From the NCBI GenBank assembly GCA_003024785.1, contig PUQB01000438.1, positions 1 to 64,000 on the forward strand: a stretch of DNA of 64,000 nt, written 5' to 3'. Below the pieces are notes generated by a model. That model was not told the DNA's origin, made no database searches, and worked only from the letters and a program-made list of their open reading frames with translations. The stretch's first letter is position 1, and the number at the start of each line of letters is the position of its first letter. This stretch comes from Selaginella tamariscina (taxonomy: Eukaryota; Streptophyta; Lycopodiopsida; Selaginellales; Selaginellaceae). Both the position numbers and the translations under genes were made by a program. Below are positions 1 to 12,501 of this stretch, one piece after another.

Positions 1-378
1 GGAGCGGAAACAGAGCAGGAGGCAAGGAGCAAGACAAGACAAGAAAAGAAAGGAACAAGAATGATCGTAGAATGACTGGTGTTGATAGTAACTGATTGTA
101 CAACAATTAGGTCGGAGCTTTTATGCTCACAACTCCAAGCTAATCTAGTCATGAGTCTAATCTAGTCATGAGCTAAGAATAGTGTCCCTTATCCTCTAGG
201 CATATCCTGTAGCATATCCTATAGGCATATCCTATAGGAATATCCTATAGGTATATCCTGTAGGAATATCCTGCAGGCATATCCTGTAACCCGTATCCTG
301 TATCCGAAATCCTGCATATTGTATCCTGTATCCGGAATCCTATATCCTGCATCTTGTATCCTATATCGGGTTGTGACA
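1..378 (-). repeat. Left LTR (3' LTR of the minus-strand element), truncated by window edge
   Basis: Shares a long block with 4980-5354: the stretch at 57-150 matches 4988-5065 almost base for base. It ends in ...TTGTGACA, so on the element strand it begins TGTCA, a normal LTR start. The part from about 190 to 370 is a low-order tandem array of a TATCCTGTAGGCA-like unit. Confidence 0.85.
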
Positions 379-379
379 A

Positions 380-3300
380 AAGCCACACGAGATCACCAAT
401 CTTGTACGCAGGTGCCGGCTGACGATGAGCATCAGCATGACACTTGTACTAATCATGTGCCTGCTGAAGATGAACTTGGAGATCATTCTGTACCTGACAA
501 AGATGCTGAAGACGGTCCTGTACTGCAGGAGTGGAAGAAGGAGAAGCATGAGGAACAAAGTTAAAACATGGATGGTAGCCTGTAAGAGTGAATAAAGGTG
601 TCTGACCTGTAGATGTGTGAATGGAGTTGTTATAAGTAAACTCCGCAAGGTCCAACTAGTTGTCCTATTGGTAATTAATGAAGCAGCAAAGATACTGCTC
701 CAAGGTCTGAATCATGCGTTCTGACTACCCATTAGTTTGTGGATGATATCCTGAAGAAAGTTATGCTTTAAGTTGTAGACTCCGGAGAAGTTCTTGCTAA
801 ATCCTTTGTGGGTCTCAATCAGAAACAATGCTCTCAGGAAAACTATGATGTCGGAACACTTTGCGGATCAACAACTTAGCAGTTGTCTGGCCTATAACCG
901 TCTTATTACAGGATAGAAAATGAGCCTGTTTGGTGAAACGACCAACCACCACAAGAACTACATCAAATCCCCGAGGAGGAAGATCTGTGAGGAAATCCAT
1001 AGAAATAGATCTCCAAGGAGCAGAGGGAACAGGAAGAGGACAGAGAAGACCAAAGGGTGTGTGATGAGACATCTTTGACCTGTTACAGGTGTCACAACTC
1101 CGTACAAACTTTTCCACAAAACCTTGCAACCCAGGCTACCAATAGTTGCGAATCACCAACTCAATTATCTTAGCCACACCAAAATGTCCTATAGCCGAGG
1201 TATCGTGACAATCATGTACCACACGAGTCTTATAAATACCAACAGGAATGTACATGAGACCTTCCCGGTACATGAATCCGTCCTGTATGGTAAACAACTT
1301 GTAGTCTATATGGGAACTGGAAGAAGAAGAGCTTGCAATGTTAGGACTAATGTGTGAGAACGCATTCTTTGCCAAGTCGTATGTAGCCAATTGCAAATGG
1401 ATGCCCTGTAGAAGTGTTGAATTCGCTGGAGCCTGATGAACCTGTAGTGCTGCAAGCCGAAATCGATCATGACTCAAGAACACTTGTTTTTGACAATCAT
1501 ATGCAGGATCGCCTGGGTCAGTGCAAGGTAAGAGCGCCTAGACAATGCATTCGCTTTGCCATTCTGAAAACCAGGCATGTACATGATGACAAAATCAAAA
1601 CGTGATAGGAATTTTGCCCACCTAGCCTGTTGCCGAATGAGAACTCGAGCTATTTGAAAAAACTCAAGGTTCTTATGATCTGTAAGAACTTGTACAGGAT
1701 GCGCAGCACCCTCCAAGAAGTGCTGCCACTCCTCGAACAAATCCACAATGACCTTAAGTTCCTTGTCATGAATCTCGTAATTAATCTCTGCCGAAAGGAA
1801 CTTACGAGAGTGAAAGGCTACAGGATGGAGTAACTTGTCTTCTCCAACTTGTAATAGGATAGAACCTACTGCAAAGTCTGAGGCATTTGCTTCAACGAAA
1901 AAGGGACGAAAAGGATCAAGATGTGCCAAAATCAGAACTGTCATGAAGGCGTCCTTGGGTGTTGTGAATGCATGTTCCGCCTTGTCGGACCAAGAGAAAT
2001 CCCTTGTGTGCTTGGTGAGTTTCGTGAGTAAAAGTACACGCTTGGAGAAGTCATGTATGAATCACCTGTAGAAGTTTACAAAGTCAAGGAAACATTGTAC
2101 ATCTCATACAGACTTGGGCCTCTTCCACTCCATGATAGTCTTCACCTTGTGCATGTCCATGGAAACGCCAGCATGAGAGACGATGTAGCCCAAGAACTCC
2201 ATAGTATCCCTGTCGAAAAAACACTTCTCCAACTTTGCATACAGCCCATGCTCGCGAGCTTCTGTAAAACTAGTCGTACACGCTTTTATGTGTTGCCTGG
2301 TCCTTGGAGAAAATCAAAATGTCATCGAGGTATATCACCACAAACTGGTCCAAGAAGTCGAGAAAGATGTCGTTCACCATGTGTTGGAACATGGCTAGGG
2401 CATGTGTAAGTCCGAAAGGCATCACCATGTACTCGAAATGTCCATACCTTGTATGAAAGGCAGTCTTCCACTCATCGCATGAACGAATTCGTACAAGATT
2501 GTAGGCCCCTCGTAAGTCAATCTTCATGAACACCTTTGCTCCTCGTAGCCGATCGAAAAGTTTCGGGATCAATGGCAATGGGTATCAATTCCGGATGGTG
2601 ACTTGATTCAAACCCCTATAGTCCATAACCAAACGCAAACTCTAATATTTCTTTTTGACAAAGAAGATAGGTGCTCCTGCAAGGAACTTTGAGTGACAAA
2701 TGAAGCCGAATGCCAAATTATCCTCGATGTACTGGTAAAGAACCTCCAATTTTATAGGTGACAGGGCATAAATTGATCCAAATGGTGGAGTCTTCCCCTT
2801 CGTAAAATTGATAGGACAATCATAGGACCTGTAAATAGGAAGAATTGCAGCATTGTGTTTATCAAAAACGTCCTAGAAGAGTGATACTTGGATGACAAAG
2901 AAAAAGTAAAGGAGGAGAAGGGGATTGAAAAACAGGAGAGGTAAAAGAGGACGTAGGAGTTATTTAAAAAGCAAAGAGATAAAAAAGAGCAGGATCAATG
3001 GCAAGTTTATGCATAATAATGGTAAGAACTTGGAGAGGAGCTGTGAATGAAAAAGAGGAAGGATCTTGGGAGATGGAACAGAAGCAGAGTAATGAAGTCT
3101 GTGAATGCACAAAAGTAAGGAGAGCCTACGAATGTCTGACAAACTGACAGGAGGTGGATCCTATTAAGGAGGAACCTTTAACACTGATACAGGATTGGAA
3201 AAACCCTATATAGGAATCCGTGAACTTATAGAAGGTGGAGAGAGCCTGTGGATGTGTTGATGAATTGACATGAGGTGAATCCTGTCGAGGAGGAATCTTC

Positions 3301-4790
3301 AACACTGATACAGGAATAGGCACAGTCAATCTTGTAGCTTGTGCTGCCTTAGACACTAAGGTTATATCCTGCACGTAGAAAGGTACATAATTAATCCTGG
3401 CTGCCAGAGAGAAAAACGTGAGCGTCCTGAACCTTTAATCAATCTAAGGATTTGCAACCATGAACCATGGCATGCCCAAAACAATGAAGTCGTCCGAGTC
3501 TTGATCAAGTTGAAGAAAATCGAATAGTTGAATGCGCCATGAGTGCAAGAGAGAGAGTGTGGTAACATGGGTAACTGCGCCAGAAGCAATCAGACGACCA
3601 TCTGCAACCTCTACAGGAACTGCACACTTCAACTTCACCATCGGAATACCATGCTAAGTTGCAAAAGTGTCATCCATGAAGTATGCATTTGCACCAATGT
3701 CTAACAAGGCAGCTCTTGATTATTGAGGCGAATATGTACAGGAAACTTGAGTGATGAAATGGTGTGAGCAGCACCAATGGAGCCTACACCTATGTCCAAC
3801 TTTGCAGCTCCTAGACGAAGTGGACATTGAAGCTTTTCGACTGAATTTCAGCTTCAACTTCACGTGTCTTGAACTTCCTGGCTTTAATAGGACATTTTAC
3901 CACCTTGTGTCCTACTTCACCACAATACAAGCATAAGTTCTCACCGTGACGACGTTGCTTCTCAGCAGCTGAAAGTGGGCCACGCTTATATTTGTCAACC
4001 TCCATAGGAACTACTCCAGAAGGTGTCGTAGGAACATGTGTTACAACTACAAGATTGGCTTGCAGGAATTGTTGACGGGATTTTTTCTGACGACGCTTAA
4101 ACAAACGGTTATTGCAGCGAACGGCCTGTTGCATAATCTCCGTTAAAGTTTGGGCGTTTAATAACGTAAGGAGAAGGTCCTTCACGTCATCCCTCAACCC
4201 AAAACAAAAGTGTTCGATCAATGCAGTCTTGTCTCATGAAATGTTCGTGCAAAGTTACTGAAATTCTGATGCATAGACGGAAGCTGGTCAGAATCCTTGT
4301 GTGAACTTCCTTAACTTTGTGCATGCAGAATGATACTTATCAAGATCTCCAAAATAGGCTTCAACGACAGCCACGAATCTTTCAAAGTCTTCCATCAATG
4401 GGTCGTCACGCTTCAGTAAAGGGGCAACCCAAGCTCGTGGGGATCCAACTAGTAAGGATGCCAAAAGGCCAACCTTTTGTGCATCAGTCGAGTAGCGGCG
4501 TGGTTGCATGCAGATCAAAAGCCTGATCTGGTTTAGGAAACCTTGAAAATTGACGCAATTGCCACTGAACTTCTATGGCATGCTGATCTTTGGCTCTGAA
4601 GAAGAGTTCGATGAAGAGTAAACCATGGATGCTTGAGAGAGAGCATGCGCAGCAGCCTTAGAGGATGTATCAGTAGCTGTATGCGCCGCGTTGGTGGAAC
4701 CTTGTAGATCTGTGACCACTTGGTGCAAAGTGGCTAGTTCATGAAGTAACATTTGGTGCTCGCGTTGAAATTGCTTAAAATCTGCCATGA
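380..4790 (-). pseudogene. Broken gag-pol of the Ty3/Gypsy element
   Basis: Recognisable pieces on the minus strand: Gag N-terminus from about 4788; Gag capsid-like region 4220-4520; CCHC zinc knuckle CLYCGEVGHKVVKC near 3925-3985; protease-like LDIGA near 3690-3720 (the usual motif is D-S/T-G-A); reverse transcriptase 2270-2580 with VIYLDD; RNase H 1474-1944 with the DHKNLEF block; integrase 450-1330 with a zinc-binding CDTCNRSK, a catalytic-core segment MDFLTDLP and a late core segment AEFTYNNS. Stops and frameshifts separate them. The integrase C-terminal region is cut short just before the LTR. No gene product is expected. Confidence 0.92.
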
Positions 4791-4929
4791 TTTGTGAAAG
4801 AAAGGAGGAAAACAAAGGAGAAAAGCTAAGGAAAAAAAAAGTAACTGAAAATCGGGAAGCTATGAAATCAGTTACTATTAAACTGTCAAGCCACAATCCA
4901 AGAGCAAGGAGGCTTGACTCAAAAGCAAG

Positions 4930-5354
4930 ACAAAAACTAGGAACAAGACGAGAATAGGAGGCAAGGAGCAAAACAAGAACAAGACAAGAATGATCGTAGA
5001 ATGACTGGTGTTGATAGTAGCTGATTGTACAACAATTAGGTTGGAGCTTTTACTCACAACTCCAATAGTTAATTTAGGCATGAGCTAAAAATAATGACCC
5101 TTATCCTGTAAGCATATCCTATAGGTATATCATGTAGGTATATCTTATAGGCATATCATGTGTCCCGTATCCTATATCCTGTATTCTGTAGGTCGTATCA
5201 TGTATTCTGTATTGGGTCGTGACAACATCTTGTGTCCCATATCTTATATCCTATATCCTATAGGTTGTATCCTGTATTCTGTATTGGGTCGTGACAACAT
5301 CCTATATCCTGTATCCTATAGGTCGTATCTTATATTTTATATCGGGTCGTGACA
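4930..5354 (-). repeat. Right LTR (5' LTR of the minus-strand element)
   Basis: Counterpart of the left LTR, ending GGGTCGTGACA at 5354. The terminal part is itself repeated: the GGGTCGTGACA end occurs near 5223, 5292 and 5354, giving three tandem copies of an approximately 65-70 bp terminal segment. The inner (left) border is uncertain because the homologous part of the other LTR lies outside the window. Confidence 0.75.
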
Positions 5355-8342
5355 TCATAAACTAGTGTCTGGTTCATCCAGATATATGAGATACAATTGA
5401 AATGTGAAGTTAGTACGACACTTCGGTATCATTGTAACATTAATGTGGATGTTAATATATGAGTTAAACTCCCTAAACATGAATAAGATATTTAGTTTAG
5501 TACATCAAATTAAGATACATCACTCATTTTGGACACATAACAGCAATCCCATAAAATATCATCTTACTTAACTAACTTGAAACTCCTCATTTCTTAACTA
5601 GCTTGAAGACTCCAAGCTACAACATTCTTACCGAAGTGTTAAACTCAAATCCCTCTTTTTGAGTTTTTTTTATCACATAATTATGGCCACATGTGATCAT
5701 AACTAAGTTTCAATATTGAGTGCTCCAATTTCAATATTCAATAGGTATCATATTATACTTTATAAAGTTATTTATAACGAATCTTAAAAAGACTATTATA
5801 AATACTTTCAAAAGTCTTAAAGTATGATTATTAACAAATGAGGTTATAGGAAACCCCATATTTTTAAACTTGGATATCGGACCATACGCTAGGGACCGAT
5901 CATCAAAAGAAACACCAACTTCTTGAGCCAATTTCGCTACTCAATATCATACTTTCACAAAAATTGAATTAAACTCAAGAAACACCATTAAACATTGAGT
6001 TAAAAAAGTCCCACTTCTCGATATTCTAAAGAATTGAAGATACATACTTTGTATGTTCTTTAAGTGCTCACATTTATGATGCAAAGTCAAAAAATTAAGT
6101 TTTGAATAACCATATTCTACTTTAAAATGAAGTTGATTTCGAAAATCAACACTAACTTTTTAAATCCCACTGGATACCAACTTTTTAAGAAGGTACATGT
6201 ACTTAAACCTATCCATCCATTTTTGGCTCATGAAGCCCTCCAAACATAACTTATCAAACTTAGTAAGTTTTTTTTATTTAATAAGCAGAGTGGAGACTCT
6301 TAATTTCTTACTTTTATTAACTAAAGAATCACCCTTGTTTAAGAGCTTATCCACATAGTCATATTTCAAACTTACATATTTAACAATGAAAATGCACAAG
6401 TGTACGCTGAACACCTTTGCTCATTACTTAATAAACTGAAAATGTAAACATATATTTCCTATATTTATGTTTCTAATAGATCATGCCATTTACCCCAAAA
6501 ACTACATTGATAGGAATGTAGCATTAAATCCTTTTACTGTCAAAAGCTATTATTTTATTTCATTCTCATGATCCTACGTGAGAAAACTTCATAATCAAGT
6601 TAGTCAGGCTAGCTAACTTGAATATAAAGTGTGCACTTACAACTAACTAAAGTTTTGTGTTATACTTCGTTTAAACCTAGGAACTTGAATTTAGCAATAC
6701 AATCAACCTAATGTCACTTGTAGCTAGCGTCATCGAAATAGTGCAAACATCAAATAATATTTTGACTACATTGCACCTTCAAACTAACTGCGTAACATAC
6801 TAATTATATGTTAACACTTGATTTTCCATTGTACCATAAATCTAGTATCATAGCTTGCTTTTTAAGTTACACTCTCAAAAACATGTGCTATAGTAAGAAC
6901 TCATTTCGCATTTTCCATCAGAATGTCATGTTTATTCTTATGTTTGAGTATGCCTTTTGCCTAAGTCAAAGATGCACATTTGAACCATAAACCTTTCCCC
7001 ATTTGAACATTATTGCCGAACCCCGATATTGAATCTTGACCTAAGCCAAAACTCAATGGACACTGTCTATTCTCAAATCATGTGTTATCTCAATTTCATA
7101 CACTTTAAAAAAAGCAAGAAAATTTTCAATAATGTGCAAACTTAGCATATCACATAATCCACTTCACAAAATTTATAAGCCAAAACAAACAAACTCACCA
7201 TGTCTTGTGGAAATGTTTGGTAAATTAACTGTGCAAACATAAGATATAGTAACCTAGACATCTATAGGGTAAAATAACCTAGACAAATGTACAATAAAGT
7301 AACCTGACATGCAGCTTTGAAGTTGTCTTTTGAATGCTACCCTTGACATTGGAGTCCATAACCCACACCACACTTACTAAGTAAGTGTTTTCTAAAGAGT
7401 TATACATCTCAAAACCAACTCTCCCGTAGAATTTAAACATATTAACTGAAAGTGATAAAGTACTTCAAGAATTTAGAACTAACTAAAACTTAAAAACACA
7501 CTACACTTTAGGCAGTCCTATTGACCGTAGAAAATAGGCTCCGATACAATTGTTAGAATTTTAATATGGAGAGCTAACACGTGGCTACCAAGTGACCATC
7601 CGACATCAATACATTATGTGAGCAACGCTAAGTCTTCCACGACAACCCCTAGAGCTTGACTTAAATGCCCAAATATGTACAAGATTTAGAGTTTCACCCT
7701 AAGTCCTCTAAATGATTATTTCCCAAACCTTAAAGGATAATCCGAGTAGACTTTAGGATCTTGCCCAAAAGACCTAGATAGACTTATGCCCCAACCATAC
7801 TAAGGAGACATGCCTTGCACATACCTCGTGACATAGTCAAAGCATTGTGACTTGCCCCTTGAGGAATCACCCTCATCAAAGAGTATAACCCTTTAGGGCC
7901 CTGAACCACAACTAACCCATAAGGGTTTGAGTGGTCAAGTTATATCTTAATCCTAGGGCTAATACTTAGTGAGAACACAAGTGTGTACCATAGGTGAACA
8001 CGAATGTTTTACTAAGCAAACTCCCCAAGGCTAGGTTTAGATAACCCTAGGTACACAACTCTATAAATGCCTTACAAAAAGGTTCCTACTGATGAGCTTA
8101 GGTTGTTCAACCCCTGGATCCCAAGGAGAATACCCCTAGCCAAGTGTGCCAATAAGACACTTAGTTATGCCCCCTTGAGCTGATGTCCAAGGCTTAGAAC
8201 TTAATGTGAACACAAGTGGCACACCTTTTAGGGTTGTCTCATGGGGTTAACACCAAAGGGTTGGATACTCTAGTAAGCAGGCGTACTTGTTATATTTTGT
8301 GTCATCTAGTGTCATAGTTCTAACATGGTGGGTTGACTACCT
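5355..8342. other. Gene-free stretch
   Basis: AT-rich DNA with no open frame that resembles a protein and no plausible splice chain on either strand. The part 7500-8340 is less AT-rich and has a repetitive texture suggestive of old transposon sequence, but nothing identifiable was read in it. Confidence 0.5.
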
Positions 8343-8516
8343 GGGTAAAGATTGTGGGATATGTGGGCAAAAAGACTCAAGTGTAATTAAGTCATTATGA
8401 CTAGGGGCCCTCTCATAAATACTAATTGGCCCTTTGCCTAATTGGCATAAGGGAAAGGGAAAGGTTCTAACATTAGTATCAAAGCGGTCTTGAGTTCGAT
8501 TTGGTATCAGAGCGTC

Positions 8517-8606
8517 CCGGGTTCGATTCTCATCAGGGGATGAACTTTGAGTAAAGCTCACACCTCCCGGGTTCGATTCTCATCAGGGGATGAACTTTGA
8601 GTAAGC
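8517..8606. repeat. Local direct duplication of about 40-50 bp
   Basis: CCCGGGTTCGATTCTCATCA and the following GGGGATGAACTTTGAGTAA occur at about 8517-8556 and again at about 8566-8604, just downstream of the primer-site-like sequence. Confidence 0.85.
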
Positions 8607-8654
8607 TTCACGCCACTAAGGTCACACTTGTCCTTGCCTAACTAAACCCCTCGA

Positions 8655-9290
8655 TCACATGTGTACAGCCAAGCGGCTTTGTGATTGCCTCTGGCCCGAT
8701 TCGATTGACATGTGTGATTGCCTCTGGCCCGATTCGATTGACATGTGTGATTGCCTCTGGCCCGATTCGATTGACATGTGATGCGAGTACAACCAGCGAG
8801 CTAAGTGTGAGTCAAGCGTAAGTAGAGCCAAGCGTGAGTAGAGACTTGGCTGTACACATGTGATCGCCTCTGGCCCGATTCGGTTGACATGAGTCAAGCA
8901 TAAGTAGAGCCAAGCATGAGTAGAGACTTGGCTGTACACATGTGATCGCCTCTGACCCGATTCGGTTGACATGTGATGCAAGTACAACCAGCAAGCTAAG
9001 TGTGAGTCAAGCGTAAGTAGAGCATGCGAGTACAACCAGCGAGCTAAGTGTGAGTCAAGCGTAAGTAGAGCCAAGCGTGAGTAGAGACTTGGCTGTACAC
9101 ATGTGATTGCCTCTGGCCTGATTCGATTGACATGTGATGCGAGTACAACCAACGAGCTAAGTGTGAGTCAAGCGTAAGTAGAGCCAAGCGTGAGTAGAGA
9201 CTTGGTTGTACACATGTGATCGCCTCTAGCCTGATTCGATTGACATGTGAGCCAAGCGTAAGTAGAGCCAAGCATGAGTAGAGATGCCTC
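8655..9290. repeat. Compound minisatellite
   Basis: A short unit of about 31 bp (GATTGCCTCTGGCCCGATTC then GATTGACATGT) is repeated three times at 8683-8778. It is followed by a longer unit of about 110-150 bp that joins GCGAGTACAACCAGCGAGCT, GTGAGTCAAGCGTAAGTAGA, a GACTTGGCTGTACACATGTG segment and the short unit. This long unit recurs about four times to 9290 with partial copies. Long open frames across it are a product of the repeat. Confidence 0.9.
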
Positions 9291-9486
9291 TGGCTGCACC
9301 TTTTGGAGGAAGGGCATGAGTAGAAACGCCTCTAGCTGCACCTTTTGGTAAAGATTGTGGGATATGTGGGATATGTGGGCAAAAAGACTCAAGCGTAACT
9401 GAGTCAATCATGATGAGGGGCTCTCTCATAAACACCAATTGGCCTTTTGCCTAGTTGGCATAAGGGGAGAGGGAAAGGTTGTGACA

Positions 9487-11540
9487 TATAACCTAATGTC
9501 ACATCTTCATATGACATTATTTCCCATATATGAGCTATTGTGCCTTAGCCCTTAGATTTAAGAGTTGCCAACTCTAAAACCCCTCTATGATCCTTTAGAA
9601 ACTTGGTAAGAAAAACTTGTCAGTCAAGATCCCATGCCCATAGTTGAACAAGACATATAATATGCCTTACTTAATTATGAGTGCTACTCTTAACTTGATG
9701 TGGAGGAGGAAGCTAGAGACAAGCCTCAACCTTTGACCTTGAAACGTGTTGTTTGATAAAACCTCCCAAGCATGGTCCCACTGATGTTAAGGATAGGCTA
9801 CCTTGAAGGTGGGACGTACCCTTATTGTCTAGAAGTTGAGGCAGTACAATAAAAGGTTATGCCTTAACAACATAAGCTAAAGCTTGCATTGGTAAAAAAT
9901 AACAAGCTCTATCATGAACCAAAAACTCTCCTACATATACCAAACTTGTTTAGTGATGGAGAGCCCCCTTGCTTTTCCTCTACCCCTAAACCCTATTTGA
10001 GGGGAGGGGATTTTAGGGTGTCAACCCTAAGGGTGTTCATAACCCCATTTAACATGCCAACAAAATCGGGAGAGAGTTTTCTAAAAGATAAGTTTTAGTT
10101 TCAACCTAAAGTTTTTTATAAATACTTGATGACACTTGGCCAAACTATTACCAAATGCCCAAATACACTAAATGACTAACATCTAGGATTCATTAATATA
10201 ATAGAGTAGGTAACAATAGTCAATGTTTAAAGTAAAAAAAAAGTCATAATAAAAATTATAACATAATATATTTTACTTAATTTAAGGTTATTTTATTGAA
10301 ATGGGATATTTTAGAAATAATATGGCCATGGTCTTTATAACTTCACCATGGTGTAATATAATTTTTCACATAAAGATATCATTTAAAAGCATTTATATCC
10401 TTGCATATATATGCACATGTACATATACAAACATAAATATATGCACATGTACATATTCAGACGCACATGTATAATATGTATCTGATCACATAGATGTATA
10501 ATATCTACTGTCATTCATGTGATATTTAGGAATGAATTATATGTTTTCTCATGCAATATGTGTAATTTAATTTTTAATTCAAATAACCAATAAGCGAAAA
10601 CATTAGTGGTAGTTATTATTAACGATATGACATTTTTTTTAATTTACCATGGGTCAAATAACCATGGATAGTGAAAAGTGAGCCTTAATTTAAATATTTA
10701 ATTTAAGATAATCAACAAAAATAAAATAAAATAAAGTGTAATTTTTGGTTTAGTATAGACAAATATGCTTACTAAATTATTATAATTATAATCAAACTCA
10801 CATAACTACTATATACAAATTTATTATAGCATGTATTTTATAATATACATTATATTATGTCTTATTAGTGATTTTTTTAATTTCATAATTACTAAAATAA
10901 TTGTTAAAGTACTATATTATATAACACATCGAAATTATTTAAATTATAAAGAAATACATATTGATGTGTAATTCCATTTTACAATTTTTAACGAAGACAC
11001 GATTACATAATACATGTATAGTCAGAAATAATATACCTAAAGAATCTATCAATGATTAAGATATGACTATTAAAATTAAATTTTTAAAAGAAAAACTGCT
11101 ATTTACATACGCATATATATATATATAATATAAGAATATACAAACATTATTATTTAATTAGTATTTGCATTGCAAGTAATGATATAAAAGAAATTATATT
11201 ATATACCAGATGTGTCTTATAATACATAAAGTAATTACTAGTTATAAATTATAAATATTAAAACTTGTGAAAAACTCATTCATACACATCTATCTTTAAA
11301 GAAATTTTAAATTATATATATATATAAGCATAATTGTATTTATACATACATAATATAATTGATTTATTTACATATTTCAGTTTTCAATGTATAACTTACT
11401 AAATCTACGACATATATTTGAAATTTATATTTGTGTGAAACATGAATCATAATTGACTTTTTCTTCAGGTATATAAAGGTTATTCTCTTAGAATATACTC
11501 ACTAATTAAACGCATTTAGGGTGTATTGTTTGTTGCAGAA
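9487..11540. other. AT-rich intergenic stretch
   Basis: No convincing gene on either strand. From about 10100 the sequence is strongly AT-rich and ends in the promoter/leader region of the endosulfine gene. A short ORF at 9889-10098 shows no protein-like features. Confidence 0.5.
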
Positions 11541-12388
11541 ATGGAGTACAAGGATTCACAACCGAGCTCGATTAAGAGCGACGATCCGCCAAAATCCGGC
11601 AGAGCAGCTCCCGAGGAGCAGCCAATGCCATCCCCTGAAGAGGAGGTCAGTTAATTTCTATTAATTCATTGAATTAATCCCCTTAATTCTCCCAATTCTG
11701 CTATATTAGGAGGCTGCTGTGAAGAAGAAGTATGGTGGCCTGCGACCCAAAAAACCCCCTCTCATTTCCAAGGTACATTCTCGTATGTTGTGTGCGTGCG
11801 TGCTCGTGCGTGTGTATTTAGTTCAAAGTTATACAATCTTTATAGCCCACTATTATATCAACTATACGTATTCTTGGATGTACTACACACACACACACAC
11901 ATATATATGATTTTCTTGTAGATAGTTATGTATATATTTATATACATATAACATAGTAGATACAAACAAGCGTGCGCGTGTGTGTTATGATGGGAATTTT
12001 GGTACAGGATCATGAGAGGGCATTCTTTGATTCGGCTGATTGGGCACTTGGAAAGGTATCAAATTAATTAATATTTCTGTATCGCTTATTGTTTCATTGC
12101 TATAAGTATATATAATTAACTAAATACTCGTTAGTACAATATTTATTGATTATATATTATATATATATTATATATATATATATTGATAAGCAGCAAGGAG
12201 GACCAGTTGGACAGAAGCCGAAAAGCTTGATTGAGTCCCTTCGTCCAAAGCTCCAGGTATATTTCCAGCATAATTATTTATTTATTTTGCTTTAATTTGC
12301 TTTAAATTTTGTTTCTTGTTTTCAGCCCACACACCACCAGCCACTGCCTTCTAGAAAGCAGCATATCTTGGTGCGGATGAAGAAGGTA

Positions 12389-12420
<32 letters not shown>

Positions 12421-12501
12421 CTATCTATATATATATATAAACACTTGTTTTTAGGTTGTGAAAATGCTGCTGGGAATCCTGTCGATCAAACCAACAATTG
12501 A
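11541..12501 (+). CDS. Plant endosulfine (ENSA/ARPP-19 family)
   Basis: Exons 11541-11645, 11710-11772, 12008-12055, 12194-12256, 12326-12385 and 12455-12501, all with GT-AG borders. The hallmark core is complete: KKYGGLRPKKPPLISKD, then the family block FFDSADWALGK, then SLIESLRPKLQ. In animals and yeast ENSA, phosphorylated by Greatwall-type kinases in an FDSADW/FDSGDY motif, inhibits PP2A-B55; the plant proteins are less studied. The fifth exon reads PTHHQPLPSRK in one frame while the family-like tail (AYLGADEEG, then CENAAGNP) lies in the next frame. Either one base is missing or gained, or the alternative acceptor TTCTAG at 12354 is used, which restores the frame but drops PTHHQ. About 100 codons, as usual for the family. 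Confidence 0.85.

Larger units (their letters stand above)
1..5354 (-). mobile_element. Degenerate Ty3/Gypsy LTR retrotransposon
   Basis: A single element read on the minus strand. Direct repeats at 1-378 and roughly 4930-5354 are its LTRs; the internal part holds, from right to left, gag, zinc knuckle, protease, reverse transcriptase, RNase H and integrase. This gag-pro-RT-RH-IN order defines Ty3/Gypsy. The reading frame is broken many times, so it is not autonomous. The left LTR runs off the window edge. No convincing primer-binding site was found between the gag start near 4788 and the right LTR. The integrase frame runs straight into the left LTR, so the usual C-terminal domain and polypurine tract seem to be deleted. 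Confidence 0.93.
8343..9486 (+). mobile_element. Candidate TRIM-like (miniature LTR) element with nested minisatellite
   Basis: Two direct repeats of about 130-140 bp (8343-8472 and 9347-9486) share GGTAAAGATTGTGGGATATG, the run CAAAAAGACTCAAG and a GCATAAGG...GGAAAGGTT tail; both end in CA. Just inside the left copy are two sequences like the plant initiator-tRNA-Met primer site: TTAGTATCAAAGCGG at 8473 and an exact TGGTATCAGAGC at 8502-8513. A purine-rich GGAGGAAGGGCATGAG lies before the right copy. There is no coding sequence, as in TRIMs. The repeats do not begin with a clean TG and I see no target-site duplication, so this is a candidate only. Confidence 0.5.

Noticed and set aside
3811-4221. 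Cellular zinc-knuckle (CCHC) gene
   Set aside because: It is flanked by protease and Gag segments in the retrotransposon order, so it is the element's nucleocapsid.
8502-8560. Possible tRNA gene because of GGTATCAGAGC and GGTTCGATTC
   Set aside because: No cloverleaf arms can be paired around it; the first sequence is the reverse complement of a tRNA 3' end, as expected for a primer-binding site.
8683-9290. CRISPR-like spaced repeats
   Set aside because: The window is eukaryotic, and the units are contiguous tandem repeats of differing length with no unique spacers.
8655-9440. Several overlapping minus-strand open frames of 60-165 codons
   Set aside because: They exist because the minisatellite unit lacks stops; repeats such as MSIESGQRQSH are unit translations, not a protein family.
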